From: Halorientalis sp.
GTDB lineage: Archaea; Halobacteriota; Halobacteria; Halobacteriales; Haloarculaceae
Direction of reading: 5' to 3'
DNA length: 53,174 nt
NCBI RefSeq assembly: GCF_028275115.1
Contig: NZ_JAQCNH010000077.1
Location: 1-53,174, forward strand
In this document: in pieces, positions 34,103 to 43,484 of the stretch
How the letters are laid out: every line of letters starts with the position of its first letter
Position numbering within the stretch: position 1 is the stretch's first letter
The notes under the pieces: generated by a model
Told to the model about the DNA's origin: nothing
The model's database searches: none
The model's input: only the letters and a program-made list of their open reading frames with translations
Program-made: the position numbers and the translations under genes

Positions 34103-35944
34103 ATGAGAGGCAATGGCGAGCTACCGGCAGAAACACGACGGAACGTGCTGAAATATCTCGGTGCGGTTGCCGGGTTAGGGGTCGCTGGGGGTCGGGCGGG
34201 TGTCGACCCGTTCGCGCACCCGGTCGCAGCGCTGCAGGCCGACGAGGACGCCTTCGAGAGCGAACAACGGCGCATCGAATCCTTCGACGGGACCGAACTC
34301 GACACGACGTTTTACGAACCGGCTGCCGATGGGCCACATCCCGCCATCCTGATGACCCACGGGTGGGGCGGGAACAAGACGGACCTCCAGCCACTCGCTT
34401 CGGTGTACGCGAGCAACGACTTCGTCGTGCTGGCGTACACGTCCCGCGGGTTCGGACAGGGGGAAAGCACCGACGGCTCCGGTGGCGAGGTCAATTCGAC
34501 GAGTGAACTCGAGCGGCAGGACGCGAGCGCACTGATCGAGTACCTGGCTCAGCAGGACGCGGTGCTGACCGACGGCGAGGACAACCCACGGGTCGGGATG
34601 GACGGAACCTCGTACGGTGGGGGAATCCAGATGCGGACGGCGTCGGTCGACGACCGGCTCGACTCGATTGTTCCGCGGGCGACCTGGAACAATCTCGCAC
34701 AGGCGCTCGCGCCCAACGGCGTTATCAAGCGTGGGTGGATCGAGGCACTCGAACTGGGCGGACAGTCCGGAAACATCGCGGCGGAGAACGCCGAAACGAC
34801 CAGCGGTGTCCTCGACCGTGGACGGATGACCGAGGCGGACCGAGAGTACTATCGACAGCGTTCCCCGGTCACCTACGACGAGATCGAGGACACGCCTGCG
34901 CTCGTGATTCCGGAGTTGACCGACCAGCTGTTCCCGATAAACCAGGGGGTGCGTAACTTCCGCAAGCTCCAGAGCGACGGGAGTCGGGCGACACTGTTGC
35001 TCGGACAGGACGGCACACACATTCTCGGCCAGTCCGACAGCTACCCGCCGGGTTCGGAGACGTCCCGGCAGTTCGTCGGACGGATAGCGTTACAGTGGCA
35101 CGAGGCACATCTCAAGGACGGCGACCCCGGCGTCTCGACGCTCCACTACTACGACGAGTCCGCCGACGAGTTCATGGCCGCCGAGGAGTTCCCTCCGCAT
35201 CCGGAGCGGTCGGCGACCTGGTCGGTCTCGGAGACGGCCGAACTCAGCGGCGCCGACGGCAACGTCGCGAGCGCCGACATCGAAATCGAGGAGTCGACGG
35301 AGATTCTCGGCCTCCCGTCGGTCCAACTCGACGTCACGCCGACGGGTGACGGCCGGAGCCATCTGTTCGTCGCGCTCCAGCGTGTCCGCGACGGTGAAGC
35401 CACGACGATCAAAGACCAGGTGACGCCGCTGGCGGTCACGGAGGCCGGCGAGATCGAACTCGATCTGTTCGGGGTCCACACGAACCTGGCGGCCGGAGAC
35501 ACACTACGGGTGGCGATGAGTGCCCGTGAAGACGATCTCATCACAGCGGCGGTCAGCAGTCTCTTCGGCGGGTCGCTGTACCGGCCCTCCGACGACGACG
35601 CGGGAATCGAGATCGGCGGCGACACAGAGCTGCAGTTGTCGGTCCCGGCGAGTCGGGAGCTTCCGGCGGCCGGCACCGACAGCGGTATACAGGTCGATAG
35701 CGGGGACGACGGGACGGACGGTGCCGAGGAGACAGAGAGCCCCGAGGGAATGGAGAGTCCCGAGGAAACGGACGGCACTGAACAGACGGACACCGACGAC
35801 GGAGGAACGGACACCGGTGGGACGACGACGAGCGAGAGCGGTCCCGGGTTCGGTATTCCGGCTGCCGTCGGCGGCGCAGGTGGGCTCGGCTATCTGCTCT
35901 CACGGCGGTTCCGCCGCGACGAGTCCGCAGGGGCCGACGAGTGA
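34103..35944 (+). CDS. secreted S15/CocE-type hydrolase with PGF-CTERM anchor
   Basis: 613 residues. The N-terminus has a Tat-like twin arginine (TRRNVLKYLG) and a hydrophobic stretch. The alpha/beta-hydrolase core carries the oxyanion-side HGWGGNK, the nucleophile GTSYGG with S170, a PELTDQLFP aspartate region and a QDGTHILG histidine region. A beta-sandwich C-terminal domain of the X-Pro dipeptidyl peptidase type follows (about 375-540). A Thr/Glu/Asp/Ser linker leads to a terminal PGFGIPAAVGG tripartite signal with membrane helix and RRFRRDE, typical of archaeosortase A processing. It is likely a surface-attached peptidase or esterase. Confidence 0.88.
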   Translation: MRGNGELPAETRRNVLKYLGAVAGLGVAGGRAGVDPFAHPVAALQADEDAFESEQRRIESFDGTELDTTFYEPAADGPHPAILMTHGWGGNKTDLQPLASVYASNDFVVLAYTSRGFGQGESTDGSGGEVNSTSELERQDASALIEYLAQQDAVLTDGEDNPRVGMDGTSYGGGIQMRTASVDDRLDSIVPRATWNNLAQALAPNGVIKRGWIEALELGGQSGNIAAENAETTSGVLDRGRMTEADREYYRQRSPVTYDEIEDTPALVIPELTDQLFPINQGVRNFRKLQSDGSRATLLLGQDGTHILGQSDSYPPGSETSRQFVGRIALQWHEAHLKDGDPGVSTLHYYDESADEFMAAEEFPPHPERSATWSVSETAELSGADGNVASADIEIEESTEILGLPSVQLDVTPTGDGRSHLFVALQRVRDGEATTIKDQVTPLAVTEAGEIELDLFGVHTNLAAGDTLRVAMSAREDDLITAAVSSLFGGSLYRPSDDDAGIEIGGDTELQLSVPASRELPAAGTDSGIQVDSGDDGTDGAEETESPEGMESPEETDGTEQTDTDDGGTDTGGTTTSESGPGFGIPAAVGGAGGLGYLLSRRFRRDESAGADE

Positions 35945-36184
35945 TACGTGATCCGGCACCCAGCGGATCCGCCTCGGTGAACGGACAGTCGCGGGTTCCA
36001 CCGTGTCGGCGTCGACTGTCTCGGCAGGCAACCGTGGCGGATCGCCGGTTTACATCCCGAGGTCGGACAGTGGCGAACAGTCTACGAAGGTCGCGTTTCG
36101 ACCGACTTCGCCCGTGCCGCATAGAACTCGTCGGTCGACGAGTTCCGTCTGGGTTGGGATGGTGGGGTCGCCGGGTTCTGGGTT

Positions 36185-36427
36185 TCAGAAGGGGAACGAG
36201 CGCGAGCGCGAACGGTGGCGTCGCCAGGACCGACAGAACTCGGCGGCCGGATTGTCGCTGGCTTCCTGGACTTCGTCGTCCGCGCCGTCCGCCGTGTCGG
36301 TCCCCTCGTCGGCGGTTCCGACATTGATGGTCCGGACGCGCGGGATGCCGCCCTGGCCGCTGGACAGCAGATGGTCGGGCAGATACGTCGTCGGCACGGT
36401 CTCGCTCGAGGGGTCAGAATCGGTCAT
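36185..36427 (-). CDS. small haloarchaeal protein of unknown function
   Basis: 80 residues from ATG 36427, with good haloarchaeal codon use and a TATA-like GCATTTACTT 25-34 bases upstream. It begins with a Thr/Pro-rich segment (SETVPTTYLPDHLLSSGQGG), has an acidic centre and ends in an Arg/Ser-rich tail (RHRSRSRSFPF). No family recognised. It lies alone between the S15 hydrolase and a broken cupin. Confidence 0.45.
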   Translation of the reverse strand: MTDSDPSSETVPTTYLPDHLLSSGQGGIPRVRTINVGTADEGTDTADGADDEVQEASDNPAAEFCRSWRRHRSRSRSFPF

Positions 36428-36570
36428 ACATCTACTCCGACACTCCATCGAAGTAAATGCGCCACCGCATTTTCGTGTCCTGAAGTGGGGTATATATAGG
36501 CTTTTTCAGCGCGTGAGAGAGCAGGGGTCTCGCCGTAACGCACAACGCTATCTCCGTCGAAGCGGAGTGT

Positions 36571-36881
36571 ATGAAGCGGACGCGTGTCGAGTCCGACCGC
36601 TGGTTCGACGTGCTACAGGAGACGGAAACGGCACAGGCCGCCGTCGTGACGCTCTCACCGGGCCAGTCGACGGGCGGACGAACAACTCACACGAAAAAAG
36701 CGAACAGTGGCTCTACGTGATCGAGGGTGAGGGGCGCGCGGTGATCGACGGCGAGCCAGCCCGGTTGACGGCCGGCGACCTGTGCTGCATCGAGGCCGGC
36801 GAGGCCCACGAGATCGAGAACACGGGCGACGTGCCACAGCGGACTCTGTCGCTGTACGTCCCGCCCCGGAGTTACGAGTAG
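36571..36881 (+). pseudogene. cupin-domain gene with one-base frameshift
   Basis: The first half reads in one frame (MKRTRVESDRWFDVLQETE ... LSPGQSTGG) and the second half in another (NNSHEKSEQWLYVIEGEG ... VPPRSYE). Together they make a complete 103-residue cupin with its metal-site segment H-x2-x-E-Q-W and the second motif (AGDLCCIEAGEAHEI). The two halves join if one base is restored near 36676-36680 (GGACGAAC in place of GGACCGAAC). The total span of 311 bases is one short of a multiple of three. It is either a fresh pseudogene or a sequencing error. Confidence 0.8.
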
Positions 36882-36921
36882 CTCACCCGGAACCTATGTG
36901 CTGGCCGTCGAATGGGTGACC

Positions 36922-38349
36922 ATGGCTACACCATTCGTCGTGATCGGCGGTGACGCAGCGGGACTGAGCGCCGCCAGCAAGTGCAAACGCGAGTCGCCCG
37001 ACCGCGAAGTCGTCGTCTTCGAGAGGGGACAGTGGGTGTCGTACGCACACTGCGGCGAACCCTACTTCGTCAAGGGCGAGGTCGACAAACTGGAGAACCT
37101 GCTCTCGCTGACGCCCGCGGACGTGGCGGAGCGCGACATCGACCTCCGGCGTGGCCACGAGGTCGTCGCCGTCGACCCCGACACCGACACGGTCACCGTC
37201 GCGGGACCGGACGAGGAGTTCGAGCAACCCTACGGCGACCTGCTGGTCGCGACCGGCGCGCGGGCGGTGACCGGCCCCATTGAGGGGAGCGGGCTGGACG
37301 GTAGCTTCCCGCTGCACGGGCTGGACGACGCGGCCGCAATGAGGGCGTTCCTGCTCGACCCGAGTGAGGACGCGCTCGCGGACGTGGGCGGCGAGGAGTA
37401 CGTCGACCGCGAGCGTGTCGAGCGGTTCGGAGCGATGGACCCGCCGGAGACAGCGGCTATCGTCGGCGGCGGCTACGTCGGCGTCGAGATGGCCGAAGCC
37501 CTATCGGCCCACGGTCTCGACGTCCACGTCTTCCAGCGGTCGGACCACCTCCTCGTGCCGTTCGGCGAGGCCGTCGGGGAGGTCGTCGCCGACGAGTTCC
37601 GCGAACGGGGCGTCACCCTTCACCTGAACGAGGAGGTCGCACGGCTGGCAGGAGAGGGCCGCGTCGAGCGCCTGGAGTGTGGGGATGGGACGGCGCTCGA
37701 CACCGACCTGGCGGTCGTCGGCGTCGGCGTCACGCCCAACACAGACCTGCTCGATGGAACGGGAATCGAGTGTGGTGAGCGAGGCGCGGTCACGGTCGAC
37801 GAGCACGGGAGGACCAGTGCCGAGGGCGTCTACGCCGCCGGCGACTGCGCCGAGGACGACCACACAGTCACGGGTGAGTCAGTGTGGGTCCCGCTCGGCC
37901 TGACCGCGAACCGCGCGGGTCGGGCCGTCGGTTCGACCGTTGCCGGCGACCCCACGCCCGTCGGCTCCATCGCGGGCACGGCCGTCGTCAAGGCGTTCGA
38001 GGAGGAGTGTGGTCGGGTCGGACTCCTCGAAGACGGCGCCCGAGCGGCCGGCTTCGACCCCGTCAGCGAGACGCTCACCGCCGGCTCACGGTCGGGCTAC
38101 TACCCTGGTGCGGCCGAGACGACGGTGACGCTCGTGGCCGACCGGGCGAGCGAGCGCCTGCTCGGGGGCGCCATCGTCGGGACCGACCGCGCGGCCGTCC
38201 GAATCGACACCGTCGCCACTGCCCTCGAAGCGGACATGACCGTCGGTGAACTCGAACGTGCAGACCTGGCTTACGCCCCACCGTTCAGCCCCGTCTGGGA
38301 CCCGATACTCGTCGCCGCGAAGGTGCTCAACGGAAAACTGAAAAATTGA
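36922..38349 (+). CDS. FAD-dependent pyridine nucleotide-disulfide oxidoreductase
   Basis: 475 residues from ATG 36922, selected because an upstream in-frame ATG adds eight residues before the FAD-binding GGDAAGLSAA motif. A single redox Cys at 44 (SYAHCGEPYF) is the CoA-disulfide reductase/NADH oxidase type. The second Rossmann motif (VGGGYVGVEMAEAL) binds NAD(P)H, and YAAGDCAEDD is the FAD-side signature. It probably reduces CoA disulfide, sulfur or a small thiol. A glutaredoxin-like gene follows 27 bases downstream, which fits thiol redox balance. Cytosolic. Confidence 0.9.
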   Translation: MATPFVVIGGDAAGLSAASKCKRESPDREVVVFERGQWVSYAHCGEPYFVKGEVDKLENLLSLTPADVAERDIDLRRGHEVVAVDPDTDTVTVAGPDEEFEQPYGDLLVATGARAVTGPIEGSGLDGSFPLHGLDDAAAMRAFLLDPSEDALADVGGEEYVDRERVERFGAMDPPETAAIVGGGYVGVEMAEALSAHGLDVHVFQRSDHLLVPFGEAVGEVVADEFRERGVTLHLNEEVARLAGEGRVERLECGDGTALDTDLAVVGVGVTPNTDLLDGTGIECGERGAVTVDEHGRTSAEGVYAAGDCAEDDHTVTGESVWVPLGLTANRAGRAVGSTVAGDPTPVGSIAGTAVVKAFEEECGRVGLLEDGARAAGFDPVSETLTAGSRSGYYPGAAETTVTLVADRASERLLGGAIVGTDRAAVRIDTVATALEADMTVGELERADLAYAPPFSPVWDPILVAAKVLNGKLKN

Positions 38350-38376
38350 ATACCGCGTGCCCCTCAAGGCCAGACT

Positions 38377-38619
38377 ATGCCCGAAGTCACCGTCTACTCC
38401 CGGGAGAACTGCCATCTCTGCGAGGAAGCGAAAGCGACCATCGAGACGGTGGCCGACGAGGTGTCGGCCGAGGTCACCGTCGAAGAGATTGACGTCGACG
38501 ACGACCACGACCTCCGCGAGGCGTACGGCGAGCGCGTCCCCTACGTCCTCGTGGACGGGACGCCGAAGTTCAAATTCCGGGTCGACGCCGCCGAGTTGCG
38601 GCGCACGCTGGAGGCGTGA
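38377..38619 (+). CDS. glutaredoxin-family protein
   Basis: 80 residues with a CHLC active site (CxxC at about 12-15) and the DVDDDHDLREAYGERVPYVLVDG segment typical of glutaredoxin-like proteins. A dithiol redox role is likely. It follows the flavin disulfide reductase by 27 bases on the same strand. Confidence 0.88.
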   Translation: MPEVTVYSRENCHLCEEAKATIETVADEVSAEVTVEEIDVDDDHDLREAYGERVPYVLVDGTPKFKFRVDAAELRRTLEA

Positions 38620-38724
38620 CGGTCGTCGACCCGACAAACCCGGACGCCGGACCGCCTCCGGAGCCGCTCACCGGGTAGCTGTCGGATGGCTGGCGACGTC
38701 GGTCCGGCCGACGAGTGTGGACGG

Positions 38725-39684
38725 TCAGTCCCCAGCAGCTACCGTTGCCTCTGGCAGGTCGTACGTCACACCCGTCAGTTCCTCGGAGCGGTCCCAGAGC
38801 CTGCGGGCGGTTTCGGAGTCGCGAGCACGTCGGGACGGCGTATCCTCTGCCGGCGGGCCACGCATGTTCATGAAGCCACTCGGTCCGATGTACTCTCCAC
38901 CTCGAACCTCGGGCGCGGTCGCGGCGTACAGCATCGGGAGCGCGCCGGTAGCCGCGTCCTGGGCGACGACGGCGTTGGCGACCTTCATTATCGCCAGTCG
39001 GAGCGTCGAACCAGCCTGTTCCGGGCCGCGACGCTGGAGATTCGTGTCGGCGTACCCCGGGTGGCAGCCGACGCTGGTGACGCCGTCGGTCCCGGCCGCG
39101 TCGAGCCGGCGATTCAGTTCGAAGGCAAAGAGCAGGTTGGCGAGTTTGCTCTGGCCGTAGGCGTCCCACTTGCCGTAGTCGCGCTCGTTCTGGAGGTCTG
39201 AGAATTCGATCGTACCGTTCTCGTGGAGGCCGCTGGACTGGGTGACGACGCGGCTCTCGCCGTCGGTCTCGCGGAGGGCGTCGAGCAGGTGGCCCGTCAG
39301 CGCGAAGTGACCGAGGTGGTTGACCCCGAACTGCGTCTCGAACCCGTCTTCTGTCTCGCTCCGGGGAATCGCCATCACACCCGCATTGTTACAGAGGGCG
39401 CGCAGTCCGTCGTAGGTGTCGGTGAACGCCTCGGCGAACGACGCGACACTCTCCAGGTCGGCCAGGTCAAGCTCCGTGACGGAGAGCGTCGCATCGGGGA
39501 CCTGACCGCGAATCTCGTCGGCCGCGGATTCGCCGCGGCCGACGCTGCGACAGGCCATGACGACTGTTGCTCCTGCCTCGGCGAAGGCCCGCGTCCCCTC
39601 GAATCCGAGGCCGCTGTTCGCGCCGGTGACGATCACTGTCTCGCCCGATACGTCGGGCATCTGTGCCGTCGTCCACTCGGACAT
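38725..39684 (-). CDS. short-chain dehydrogenase/reductase
   Basis: 319 residues. The SDR cofactor motif is TGANSGLG (20-27), the structural motif NNAGVM follows, and the catalytic Tyr-x3-Lys is in DAYGQSKLANLL, with the conserved Ser region just before. The long form and the C-terminal FMNMRGP segment resemble the retinol-dehydrogenase/WW-domain-oxidoreductase-like SDRs. NAD(P)H-dependent oxidoreduction of an alcohol or ketone, substrate unknown. It is convergent with the glutaredoxin gene. Confidence 0.92.
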   Translation of the reverse strand: MSEWTTAQMPDVSGETVIVTGANSGLGFEGTRAFAEAGATVVMACRSVGRGESAADEIRGQVPDATLSVTELDLADLESVASFAEAFTDTYDGLRALCNNAGVMAIPRSETEDGFETQFGVNHLGHFALTGHLLDALRETDGESRVVTQSSGLHENGTIEFSDLQNERDYGKWDAYGQSKLANLLFAFELNRRLDAAGTDGVTSVGCHPGYADTNLQRRGPEQAGSTLRLAIMKVANAVVAQDAATGALPMLYAATAPEVRGGEYIGPSGFMNMRGPPAEDTPSRRARDSETARRLWDRSEELTGVTYDLPEATVAAGD

Positions 39685-39713
39685 ACCGATTTTTACAGCG
39701 CCAGCGATAAAAA

Positions 39714-40010
39714 CTACTCATCGTACGGCCAGTTGGGGTCCCGGCGCTCGTCGTCCCGCGGGTCGCGGGTGTCCGGCGCGGCCCCGGGCGTACAGGCCCC
39801 GTGTTTCTCAAAGTTGTCGCGGGCGTTCGACAGCGAGACGTGGTTGGTGTCCCCGACGTAGGCGGGGTTGTGGAACTGGACGGGGTCGTCCATCCAGTCA
39901 CAGACCGGACACACCTCGTAGGACCCCGGCTGGTCCTCGCGGAGCGATTGGTAGCCACAGCAGGGGCAGAAACCGAGTTCGCGCGATGCAGGATTCCCCT
40001 CAGGGTCCAT
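39714..40010 (-). CDS. CPCC-type cysteine-rich protein
   Basis: 98 residues from ATG 40010 (an upstream ATG at 40034 is possible). CPCCGY near the N-terminus and VCPVCDW further on make a zinc-ribbon-like set of cysteines, as in the CPCC family of small proteins. Role unknown, probably zinc binding. It lies just upstream of the SDR gene on the same strand with 29 bases between them. Confidence 0.75.
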   Translation of the reverse strand: MDPEGNPASRELGFCPCCGYQSLREDQPGSYEVCPVCDWMDDPVQFHNPAYVGDTNHVSLSNARDNFEKHGACTPGAAPDTRDPRDDERRDPNWPYDE

Positions 40011-40057
40011 CGACGGCGTGAGGTTCGGCCTCACGCTACATAGTAGTGCGGTTCGGC

Positions 40058-40342
40058 CTACTCGGACTGTGCGGCGTCGACTTTGTCGGCGTACTCTTCG
40101 AGCTCGGCGGCGAGTTCACGCGCATCGGTCGCCGAGAGCGTGACGTGGTCGGCGTGGGGTTTCACGCCATCGAGTTGCGTGTTGTCCATCTCCAGTTGGA
40201 GTTTCACGTGGTCTGGGTCTTTTCTGGCCGCGGTGACGTTCAGTACGGCCAGTGCCTCGTCCTCGAAGCCGTGGCCCTCGACGCGTCCGTCGAGCAGGTC
40301 GAACGTGGTGTACGCATTGACTTTCAGGAGTCGGTCAACCAT
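40058..40342 (-). CDS. haloarchaeal conserved protein, DUF6360-like
   Basis: 94 residues, acidic, beta-alpha pattern with a final helix (ATDARELAAELEEYADKV). Recognised from memory as DUF6360. No motif suggests a reaction. It lies 47 bases upstream of the CPCC gene on the same strand. Function unknown. Confidence 0.7.
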   Translation of the reverse strand: MVDRLLKVNAYTTFDLLDGRVEGHGFEDEALAVLNVTAARKDPDHVKLQLEMDNTQLDGVKPHADHVTLSATDARELAAELEEYADKVDAAQSE

Positions 40343-40521
40343 ACCGTCGGTTGGGCCGCCCCGCCTTTACAACCTCAGTTTTTCCGCTTGGTTCACCGGG
40401 GTGGGTCGACGACCGGCCGGTGGTGACTGCGCGCCCGCCCGGTCGCGCGGACGCCGTGACTCAGTGCAGAATGCCGGTCCAAGATTTACGTATCCGTGGC
40501 CCGCCACCTACATACACTGGT

Positions 40522-41562
40522 ATGGACGGCGACGAGACGGCTGCGGACGTCTGGGTAACTCGACTCTCACGGGTCTTCGTCGAGCGGAGTCCCTTCGGCG
40601 AACTTCCGACGATACTGCTCACCGTCGGGCTGGTTCCGTTCCTGCTGACGGCGGTGTTCCTGGCGTTCACCGGGCCCGACGTTCGGCGGGTGTTTCTCGG
40701 GAGTCAGTTGCTCGCGGCGTCGCTAGCGGCGGTCGGGCCGGTACTGATCTGGAAGTACGACACCGTCGTCTTCCCGGCGTTCGTCGAGCGTGCCACCGAG
40801 GTCACGCCACACGACGACAACCGGCGGCTCCGTGACATCGCAGCGCGGTATCAGCGCTTCTTCGCCGACGTCGGGGCGACCACCGCTATCTGGACCGCAC
40901 TGATTCTGATAGCAATCGTCTTAAACCGTGGGTACTTCCAGTCGCTCGGAGTCGGCGGGTACACCGACCCCGGTTTCGTCGTTTACCTACTCTTTGCGGC
41001 CTGGGGCGCTGCAATTACCGCTGTCGGCATCCAAATGGCTGTCACGACGACGCTCTGTATCCGCGAAATCGGCGGCCTCGACTTTACTATCGACCCGTTG
41101 CATCCGGACGGGCTCGGCGGACTCAGCACCATCGGCTACTTCGCCATCCGGACGACGACCATGCTCTCGGTCGGCGCGCTGGGACTGCCACTCGCGTTCG
41201 ACCTCGTCCGCGTCGGCGGTGGAAGCGCGATTATTTACGGTCTCGTGGCGGTGTACATCGCGCTGATCGTCGGGTCGTTCGCGTTCCCGACCGTGTACAT
41301 CAATCGTCGCGCGAACGAAATCAAGCGGGACCACCTGAACAGGAAGCGCGAACGCATCCACGACCTCCGCGCTCGGCTTCTGGCGGACGACGACCTCGAG
41401 GAGGTAGAGACACTCCAGTTGAAACTCGACGAACTCCGGACGGAGTACGACACCTACGACAGCGTGAGCCTCTACCCCATGTCGCTGTCGATAGCGTCGC
41501 GACTCGCGTCGTCGGTGTTTCTGCCGCTTTTTTTCCTGCTGTTCGAGACGTACGCCATCTGA
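40522..41562 (+). CDS. polytopic membrane protein of unknown function
   Basis: 346 residues from ATG 40522; a longer open frame to 40351 lacks a suitable start context and hydrophobic character. About six membrane segments (near 32-52, 58-78, 115-138, 155-180, 215-238 and 240-262, with a last one at the C-terminus), plus a charged helical region (about 270-320) with ERIHDLRARLLADDDLEE. No family recognised; the helical region may form a cytoplasmic coiled coil. Confidence 0.65.
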   Translation: MDGDETAADVWVTRLSRVFVERSPFGELPTILLTVGLVPFLLTAVFLAFTGPDVRRVFLGSQLLAASLAAVGPVLIWKYDTVVFPAFVERATEVTPHDDNRRLRDIAARYQRFFADVGATTAIWTALILIAIVLNRGYFQSLGVGGYTDPGFVVYLLFAAWGAAITAVGIQMAVTTTLCIREIGGLDFTIDPLHPDGLGGLSTIGYFAIRTTTMLSVGALGLPLAFDLVRVGGGSAIIYGLVAVYIALIVGSFAFPTVYINRRANEIKRDHLNRKRERIHDLRARLLADDDLEEVETLQLKLDELRTEYDTYDSVSLYPMSLSIASRLASSVFLPLFFLLFETYAI

Positions 41563-41633
41563 CCCGACTGCGTTCGGTGTGATCGGCGCCGTCCGGAAAG
41601 ACGAGCGGCGCTCGCTGACGTGGAACCCAGGTG

Positions 41634-43397
41634 TCAGTCGTCGGAGGTGATGGGCTGCCCGGAGCCGTCCGTCGGTGCGGGCGAGGCGCTCATGTCGTCC
41701 TTGTCGGCGTAGGGGTACCACGTCATCTTCGTGTTGTGCATGTACGGGTCCTCGTAGCTGGTCTCCTCTGCGTCGGCGAGGGCCTGCAGTTCGTCCTCGT
41801 CGCGGGCGGCGACGAACTCGCGGAAAGTCTCGCCGTCCGCTCGCCGCTGTTCGTATGCCGACAGCATGTTCTCGATGTAACCGGGTACCTCGTCGGCGGC
41901 GACACGCATCTCCACCCAGTCGGCGAAGTGCGGGTCCTCACCCAGCCCGCCGCCGAGGCCGATGTCGAAGGCCTCGACCGGTTCGCCGTCCTTGCGCGTC
42001 TTCATGCCGCGCAGGGACACGTCGGCGATCTGTGGCTGTGCACAGGAGGCCGTACAGCCCGACAGGTGGATGTGGAAGTCCTCGACGCCTGCAGGCAACT
42101 CCACGTTGTTCTTGAGCCAGCGGGCGTACCGGACCTGCCGGTTCTTCGTCTCGGTAATCGATAGCGAACAGTACTCCGAGCCGGTACAGGCGATGGACCC
42201 ACGCATGAACGGGTGTGGGTCCGGCGAGTAGTCCTCGAGCAGCGGTTCCGAGAGGAACTCGTCGAGGGCCTCCTCGGCCACGTCCGTGACGATGATGTTC
42301 TGGCGCTGAGTCAGGCGAACCTCGCCGGAGCCGTACTCGTCGGCGAGTTCGGCGAGTTCTATCGTGTCCTCGGCGCCCATCCGACCGACGAGGACGTCCA
42401 GGCCGACGTAGTAGTTACCGTCGGGCTGTTCGTGGACGCCGACGTGGTCGCCATGACCGTCGTCGTGGCCGGCGTTGTAGGTGTACTGGTCGCGCATGTC
42501 CTCGCCCGCCGTCGGGAGCTCGAAGTCGACGAACTCCTCCTGGAGAACGCGGCGCATCTTCTCGGGACCCCACTCGTCCATCAGGAACTTGATACGAGCG
42601 TTGAACCGGTCGTCGCGGTCGCCGTACTCGCGGAACAGCGCACTCATTCCGGCGGCCACGTCGCTGGCCTGTTCGGGGGGCACCCACACGTCGATGTCCC
42701 GTGCGAACCGGGGCTCTTTGCGGGAGAGACCGCCGCCAACACGAATGTTGAAGCCGAGTTCGCCGTTCTTTTCGGCAGGCTCGAACGCGAGGTCGTTGAT
42801 GTCGCCCTGCCCACAGCCCTGGTCACAGCCGGTGACCGAAACCTTCCATTTCCGGGGCAGGTTGGCGTAGTCGTCGTTACCCTTGAACGTCTCGTTCAGG
42901 TCCTCCGCGATAGGCCAGGCGTCGATGTGTTCGTGCTTGTCTTTGCCGGCGACCGGACAGCCGACGATGTTTCGCCAGGAGTCACCACAGGCCTGCTGGG
43001 TGGAGAGGCCGTTAGATTCGAGTTTCTCGAAGATATCCGGCACGTCTTCCAGTTTGATCCAGTGGAGCTGGATCGACTGGCGAGTCGTCCAGTCGCAGTA
43101 GGCCTCGCCGAACTCGGGGTTGTCGACCGGGCCGGTCGCGTACTCCTTTGCGACCTCGCCGATGACCTCGAGCTGGTCGGGCTCGATCACACCGTTCGGT
43201 GTCCCGATTCGCATCATGAAGTAGCTCTCCTGTCCCGACCGCTGGTGGTACAGGCCCCACCATTTGAACCGCTCGAACCAAGCGTCGTGCTCGTCTTCCG
43301 GGATCGCGTCCCAGCCCTCCTCCGCGAACTCCATGAGGTGTTCTCGGATCTCGTTGCCGTACACCTCGGATTTCCAGTTTTCGACCTTACTCGGCAT
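41634..43397 (-). CDS. nirA: ferredoxin-dependent assimilatory nitrite reductase
   Basis: 587 residues from ATG 43397 (MPSKVENWKSEV), chosen over an upstream ATG because the catalytic family begins near here and a TATA-like CATATACG lies 24-31 bases upstream. Two sirohaem/4Fe-4S half-domains: the cluster cysteines are C404 and C410 (CTGSEYC) and C448 and C452 (GCTASC). The first half holds the siroheme-binding Arg/Lys region (RQSIQLHW) and TGCDQGCGQGD. It reduces nitrite to ammonium with six electrons from ferredoxin. A ferredoxin-sulfite reductase cannot be fully excluded. A His-rich insert (HDDGHGDH) stands out near 311-318. Confidence 0.9.
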   Translation of the reverse strand: MPSKVENWKSEVYGNEIREHLMEFAEEGWDAIPEDEHDAWFERFKWWGLYHQRSGQESYFMMRIGTPNGVIEPDQLEVIGEVAKEYATGPVDNPEFGEAYCDWTTRQSIQLHWIKLEDVPDIFEKLESNGLSTQQACGDSWRNIVGCPVAGKDKHEHIDAWPIAEDLNETFKGNDDYANLPRKWKVSVTGCDQGCGQGDINDLAFEPAEKNGELGFNIRVGGGLSRKEPRFARDIDVWVPPEQASDVAAGMSALFREYGDRDDRFNARIKFLMDEWGPEKMRRVLQEEFVDFELPTAGEDMRDQYTYNAGHDDGHGDHVGVHEQPDGNYYVGLDVLVGRMGAEDTIELAELADEYGSGEVRLTQRQNIIVTDVAEEALDEFLSEPLLEDYSPDPHPFMRGSIACTGSEYCSLSITETKNRQVRYARWLKNNVELPAGVEDFHIHLSGCTASCAQPQIADVSLRGMKTRKDGEPVEAFDIGLGGGLGEDPHFADWVEMRVAADEVPGYIENMLSAYEQRRADGETFREFVAARDEDELQALADAEETSYEDPYMHNTKMTWYPYADKDDMSASPAPTDGSGQPITSDD

Positions 43398-43484
43398 AAG
43401 TAACACTATAGGACTACAGCCATATACGATTCCGCCCACCGACAAACCTCCCCACCTCTTGGCGGTAGCGGACTATGTTGCCGG

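Noticed and set aside
34175..35020. 281-codon frame opposite the S15-type hydrolase
   Set aside because: Antisense shadow with no recognisable domain, against a complete hydrolase on the plus strand.
36003..36881. A single 292-residue protein ending in a cupin
   Set aside because: The upstream part has no protein-like character, while the better cupin start lies in another frame at 36571; a frameshift explains the data.
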